Assembly: GCF_020536995.1 (NCBI RefSeq)
Contig: NC_068369.1
Span: 24,227,540-24,291,539 of the forward strand
DNA length: 64,000 bases
Reading direction: 5' to 3'
From: Dreissena polymorpha
Lineage: Eukaryota > Mollusca > Bivalvia > Myida > Dreissenidae
Shown: one piece after another, positions 61,401 through 64,000 of the stretch
Numbering within the stretch: the stretch's first letter is position 1
How the letters are laid out: each line of letters begins with the position of its first letter
Translations under genes and position numbers: made by a program
The notes under the pieces: model-generated
Database searches by the model: none
Told to the model about the DNA's origin: nothing
What the model saw: only the letters and a program-made list of their open reading frames with translations

Positions 61401-61879
61401 ACACCGTCCCATGATGGTGAACAAATGTACCAAGTGATTTTAAAATCTAACGATAAATTACATAATTATGGTCCGGACAAACTTTCGGTTTAAAACACAC
61501 TGTGTGACCTGGTTTTTGACCTGGCATGACCCATATTCAAACTTGACCTAGACATCATCTAGATACAACTAGTGACCAAGTTTGGTGAAGATCAGACCGA
61601 CAGACCGACAAAGTGACTCCTTTATAGCCCTCATTACCAGTAATGGGGGTATAAAAAATTACAATTAACCAATATTATTAATATGGAAAAACATCTGGTC
61701 AAACGTGTGTGACAAAAATAATAGGTATGTCATACTTAAATTTAAACATTTTAATTTCAGAAACAATGGAGTGCCAGGGAGCCAACTGTCCAACTTATGA
61801 AGGTCAAGGAGCGTCTGCAATATCTGTGTCCTTCCTAGTAACAATTGCCATGGTTACAGTTGCTAAAATGTTCCTTTGA
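40431..61879 (+). CDS. Lachesin-like GPI-anchored Ig-superfamily adhesion protein
   Basis: Probable cell-surface adhesion protein of the lachesin/IgLON type. Coding exons: 40431-40488, 52370-52482, 52877-53138, 53407-53567, 58774-58975, 60148-60396, 61761-61879, all GT-AG with matching phases, giving 387 aa. Residues 1-19 begin a signal peptide (MAWDWRSLAVLAVIFTC). Ig1 is about 27-142, with Cys47 and Cys122 (DYGYYKC) plus Cys85 and Cys111. Ig2 is about 145-236, with Cys169, Trp181 and Cys217 (NDRGLYKC). Ig3 is about 243-347, with Cys262, Trp274 and Cys331 (YYCVAQNRIG). The C-terminus is hydrophobic with no cytoplasmic tail, which fits a GPI signal. N-glycosylation sequons occur at N46, N166, N178, N206 and N340. 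The order Ig1 to Ig3 plus GPI, and the PPTI start of Ig2, are lachesin features. Intron 1 is 11.9 kb. A neural role is known for insect lachesin only. Confidence 0.9.
40719..41383. mobile_element. Non-autonomous element A, 665 bp, 10-bp target duplication
   Basis: Starts TAGTCAATATAAATTGCC and ends ATTATTTCAGCTA. Flanked by GAATTACTCC at 40709-40718 and 41384-41393. A second copy lies at 46413-47080 with its own, different 10-bp flanks. A perfect hairpin GCGTTCAGA-TTTAT-TCTGAACGC (41346-41368) lies 15 bp from the right end, and an AGAGTCT/AGACTCT foldback lies near the left end. The duplication length suggests a Mutator-like transposase, but the terminal inverted repeats are weak. Confidence 0.82.
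42522..42665. repeat. Diverged dispersed repeat, copy 1
   Basis: Shares 'AAGTATAGGTCCCTG', 'TATGACACCAT' and 'GATCATAACGAGATAAT' in order with 44148-44285. Unclassified. Confidence 0.6.
43226..43306. repeat. Two short perfect palindromes
   Basis: ATATGAGGTCGAT-TTAC-ATCGACCTCATAT around 43226-43255, and a 24-bp perfect palindrome TTCCGACATGAATTCATG... at 43283-43306. Both lie in lachesin intron 1. Confidence 0.75.
44148..44285. repeat. Diverged dispersed repeat, copy 2
   Basis: Same orientation and word order as 42522-42665, about 1.6 kb away. Confidence 0.6.
46413..47080. mobile_element. Non-autonomous element B, 668 bp, second copy of 40719-41383
   Basis: High identity to copy A over the full length, same ends and the same subterminal hairpin (47043-47065). 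Flanked by AACAACATAT at 46403-46412 and 47081-47090, unlike the flanks of copy A. This shows two independent transposition events. Confidence 0.85.
47455..48877. mobile_element. TA-flanked TIR DNA transposon, non-autonomous, 1.42 kb
   Basis: Terminal inverted repeats CCGTATACGTGCGCTTATAAG (left) and CTTATAAGCACACGTGTACGG (right) are flanked by TA on both sides. Subterminal GCGTCTTATAAGCGAG repeats occur near both ends. No transposase-like frame is present. TA target sites point to the Tc1/mariner/pogo group. Confidence 0.78.
49453..51193. mobile_element. LTR-like pair of 445-bp direct repeats around 851 bp
   Basis: Direct repeats at 49453-49897 and 50749-51193 look essentially identical and start TGTCAAATAATG. 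The canonical TG...CA end would fall at ATACA, followed by TGGTGTTG, which is shared by both copies. The repeats hold CCAAT and AATAAA signals. The interior has no recognisable retrotransposon domain. It may be a small, domain-less LTR element (TRIM/LARD type), but no target duplication was found, so a simple direct duplication is also possible. If viral-like, it is not coding. Confidence 0.6.
52077..52287. repeat. TTAA-flanked palindromic MITE, copy 3
   Basis: TTAACCCTTTGCATGCTAGG at the left and GCACTGAAAGAGTAA at the right, with the central foldback 'GAGACGCCATGTTC' / 'GTGGCGTCTCATC'. Reverse orientation relative to 154-366. It ends 82 bp before lachesin exon 2. Confidence 0.85.
53612..53725. 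repeat. Short palindromic repeat, copy 1
   Basis: 'AGCATAAAGCCAGAACAG' and 'CTGTTCAGGTTTTATGCTG' are inverted arms. The same pair occurs at 59925-60040. Confidence 0.7.
53757..54391. repeat. Tandem-core repeat, three units of about 170 bp
   Basis: The head CCCCTACCGGTTTCACCGG and tail AGCCGGTAGGGG are inverted. Three units carry 'CTGGATCCTGCGATAACTTT' and 'GAAACATGGATAGATGGCAA'. The related single-unit copy is 57812-58096. Confidence 0.85.
54700..56440. repeat. Tandem-core repeat, about 9 units of 160-170 bp
   Basis: The head is ACCCCCATTACCATTGGTAA. Units share 'CATAACTATGTCGTTCATTG', 'ATTTTAAAATCATTTGGCAC' and 'CAAGGTCAAGGTCACACTTT'. The tail is 'CATGTGGGGGTATATG'. An inverted copy of the same family is 60713-61657. 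Confidence 0.88.
56579..57775. repeat. Tandem-core repeat, 6 units of 149-151 bp
   Basis: Units share 'GCCCCAGGGTTGGTAATGGG' and 'CAATTTGAAGTGAATCGGTG' at steps of about 150 bp (56643, 56792, 56943, 57092, 57241, 57391). The head carries CGTATCCCCACGCC and the tail is the hairpin TATCCCCACC...GCGTGGGGATA (57739-57773) after a (GACG)n tract. The unit length is divisible by three, giving long spurious frames on both strands. Confidence 0.9.
57812..58096. repeat. Single-unit copy of the 53757 repeat
   Basis: CCCCTACCGGTGAAACCAG head and TTTCACCGGTAGGGG tail surround one core unit. This shows the core copy number varies between copies of the same element. Confidence 0.85.
58208..58520. repeat. 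Dispersed repeat, reverse-oriented copy of 29385/63580 family
   Basis: Runs from TGCCCCCGGTAGGGTGGCA through 'GGTGAAAGGTCAAGGTCA' to 'GCGGCGCAATTGGGGGCA' and 'CTGACAAACACATCTCTTG'. Confidence 0.82.
59925..60040. repeat. Short palindromic repeat, copy 2
   Basis: 'AGCATAAAAGCAGAACAG' with 'GGCTGTTGAGGTTTTATGCT', followed by 'GCTGCTCATCAGAATCT' as in 53612-53725. It lies in lachesin intron 5. Confidence 0.65.
60430..60620. repeat. Truncated palindromic MITE (24123 family)
   Basis: 'TGCATGTGCATAAAGTGTCG' and 'AGCCTGTGCAGTCAACACAGG' match the left arm. The right arm is decayed and ends at 'GATTAGCCTGTGCATTGG'. Confidence 0.75.
60713..61657. repeat. Reverse-oriented copy of the 54700-56440 repeat
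   Basis: Begins 'GTATACCCCCACATG' (reverse of the other copy's tail) and ends 'ATTACCAGTAATGGGGGTAT' (reverse of its head), with about four core units. The TTAA-flanked tRNA-core element is inserted near its start (60831). Confidence 0.85.
60831..60983. mobile_element. TTAA/tRNA-core TIR element, copy 2, left part only
   Basis: TTAAAGGGATCTTTTCACGG and the following 130 bp match 10916-11060 closely, then the match stops before the tRNA-like core. Confidence 0.8.
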
Positions 61880-62542
61880 AGTCATTAATCCATGCATACC
61901 TTCCTGTGTTTTCAATGTGTGGCATAATTTCACCCAGCAAGAATAGTAATACACAAGTAAATTATCTTTTCTTTAGAATTTGTATCAAGAGAAACACTAT
62001 TTCAAGTTAAAATATGGTAATTGGACAATTTTTCAACCCTCTGTTCTTGCATATAGTTGAAACTTTATCATGAAAATCTGTGTTAGTGTAATATACTCAT
62101 CATTTATGTACGTAAATATGCAACTATCATTTGTATATAAGCTTGCATAACAGCAGGGATAAGTGTGGACTATTGTGTAGAAATTGATGGGATTTTTCTT
62201 GATTTAAAGAGATCTGTTTTATTTTGTATTCAGAATTAACTTCAATATAATGCAACTATTCTGGTAATGTTAATGTCACATGGAAAACCCTACTTTCAGT
62301 CAGTTAAATGGTCAGATAATTTTTATATTTTGAGCAGACTGGCCACAAATAAATATTTGTGTTGAAATAATTTCAGATGTACAGGTATAAATACTTGTTC
62401 TATCATATATTTTTTATAGCTTTATGGCATTCCATTTATACAGTAATGATAGGCACTTGTATATGTAGTATTACTTTGCATTAACTGTCAATTCATTGTA
62501 TATACATCATACATTTTACTGACATTTTCTATATACATTTTT

Positions 62543-62548
62543 AATAAA
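62543..62548 (+). terminator. Lachesin-like gene polyadenylation signal
   Basis: AATAAA about 665 nt after the stop, followed by a TTGACTTGTTTTTG stretch. Earlier AATAAA words exist (for example about 62346), so the 3'UTR end is tentative. Confidence 0.45.
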
Positions 62549-62569
62549 TATAATCAACGGTTGACTTGT

Positions 62570-63303
62570 TTTTGTCATCTTTTGCAATACTTGACAATAA
62601 TTGCATATATATACTGTTATCACAAATGAGTTTTAAGTACAGAGTTGTTTAGTGTAAACAAAATGTACCGAGTTGTTTAGTGCAAACAAAACGCTGCCTT
62701 TTCAAATACAGATTAAGACTTGGCTAATGTTAGACTGTAGTGGCTGTATTCACTGACAATTTCTTAATTTTGAATTGCAGAAGAAAAAACTTCCTTGAAA
62801 TGTATTTTGCCAAGAAAACACTGTTACTTTAAAGAATTCTTGGTATTCACTACTTTACATTACATTATCCCATATTAGAAATGATGTTAAAATTGGTATC
62901 ATTATGTTTGTATTTACAATTGTTATTAATTACCTGTAGACCTCCCACACAACAAAGGTGTTAGGTGTAATGGATGAGGATTATTTATATCATGTTGTCA
63001 CTCTCGCCATTTGGTTAAGTGGGAGTCATATCTTGAAAACAGATAGATTGTATCAAATGGAATCTAAGGTTGAAAAATCACATCAAAAGAAAGTCTATGC
63101 TTAAGAAAAAATCATGCCTCCAATTTTTAGAATTACTTCCTGCTGTACATTTTCATTTGATGATTTTGTCAAAATCAATGAGAGATGTCAACTTAAGACA
63201 TCATAAGTAGAAAGTTCACAATTAGGGGAAGTGCTGTGCAACAAAAAATAACTCTTGTTTCTATATATTAAGAGTAACTTCCCTTTTATTATAAATGTTT
63301 TGT
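62570..63303. other. AT-rich sequence, no gene seen
   Basis: After the presumed 3'UTR. Only a short duplicated phrase is seen ('GAGTTGTTTAGTG' twice at about 62641-62685). Confidence 0.5.
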
Positions 63304-63980
63304 AGTACATTTACCATGCTCTAAAATATCCATTATATGCATCTTTTGATGATTTAAAAACCTGAAAATTTTGAAGCGGTGCAATGCAAAACAATTGAAT
63401 AATGAGGAGAGTTCTGTTGTTGTCGTTATATTTTGTGAAACTGCGAGGATTGCTTACAAAAAGTATAAAATACATCACTTATTGTATGAGCATGGATAGC
63501 CAAGTGGTCTAAACATGACTTTTACTCCTGGGGTCAGTGGTTTGAGCCCAGTTGAGGCTTACTATTTTACTTTCTTTAATTATGCCCCCTGATCGAATAA
63601 GTATATTGTTTTGGGCCTGTCTGTCTGTCATTCATTTATTAATTCATTGTATGTGCGTGTCCCAAAACGTTAACCTTAGTCATAACTTTTGCAATATTGA
63701 AGATAGCAACTGGATATTTGGCATGCATGTGTATCTCATGGAGCTGCACATTTTGAGTGGTGAAAGGTCCAGGTCATCCTTCAAGGTCAAAGGTCAAATA
63801 TATGGCTTCAAAGCGGCGCAATAGGGGGCATTGTATTTCTGACAAACACATCTCTTGTTTTATTCTTGTTTTTTACTGGAGCTTTTCAGATCCAATCTTT
63901 ACATTTATCAATATAAAGCATATATTATAATGATAAACTTCAATATCTGCCTGCCAAAATCTGTGAAAAGGCCCCTTTAA
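63304..63980. mobile_element. TTAA/tRNA-core TIR element, copy 3, interrupted
   Basis: Matches 11029-11433 from 'TTTACCATGCTCTAAAATA' through a tRNA-like core at about 63487-63562 (A-box-like TAGCCAAGTGG, B-box-like GGTTTGAGCCC) to the terminal 'GTGAAAAGGCCCC' and TTAA (63977-63980). Its right half is split by a 280-bp repeat (63580-63862). Confidence 0.8.
63580..63862. repeat. Dispersed repeat nested in the tRNA-core element
   Basis: From TATGCCCCCTGATCG through 'CACATTTTGAGTGGTGAAAGG' to 'GCGGCGCAATAGGGGGCA' and 'CTGACAAACACATCTCTTG'. Same family and orientation as 58208-58520. Confidence 0.85.
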
Positions 63981-64000
63981 ATCAACATTGCACACATCAA

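Overview
This is animal nuclear DNA, most likely from a bivalve mollusc. The evidence is intron-bearing genes with GT-AG junctions, AT-rich spacers, and several repeat families typical of bivalve genomes: tandem cores of about 110-180 bp carrying 'GACCTTTGACC'-like motifs with hairpin tails, and palindromic MITEs. One palindromic family (24123-24392 and 30037-30297) resembles repeats I associate with Dreissena, but the genus is a guess.

Layout. 1-5222 is spacer holding an ancient partial, intron-containing duplicate of the HSC70 gene (2760-3740). 5233-10521 is a whole-looking Ty3/gypsy LTR retrotransposon on the minus strand, resembling the bivalve Steamer group, inserted into a small TTAA-flanked MITE. 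10916-11433 is a TTAA-flanked inverted-repeat element with a tRNA-like core. 12027-17983 is a constitutive HSP70 (HSC70) gene on the plus strand, with a heat-shock element, a 5'UTR intron and seven coding exons. Its introns carry a family of U14 (SNORD14) box C/D snoRNA genes: three look intact, in introns 3, 6 and 7, and two are decayed, in introns 4 and 5. 17984-22649 is almost all repeats. 22750-36197 is a complete minus-strand TBCEL gene (tubulin cofactor E-like, 7 coding exons, 418 aa) whose introns are full of tandem-core repeats. 36202-40430 is a divergent intergenic region with a tRNA-like composite repeat and a 302-bp foldback MITE. 40431-61879 is a complete plus-strand gene for a lachesin-like, GPI-anchored protein with three Ig domains (7 coding exons, 387 aa) and a 11.9-kb first intron holding several non-autonomous elements. 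The window ends in another copy of the tRNA-core TTAA element.

The three host genes are not a functional cluster. HSC70 and TBCEL converge; TBCEL and the lachesin-like gene diverge. The strongest biological unit is HSC70 with its intronic U14 genes: one transcript would give a protein-folding chaperone and, from its introns, a guide RNA for 18S rRNA processing and methylation. Vertebrates use the same host gene for U14, so this arrangement is probably ancient. Here it shows visible birth, decay and compensatory stem change.
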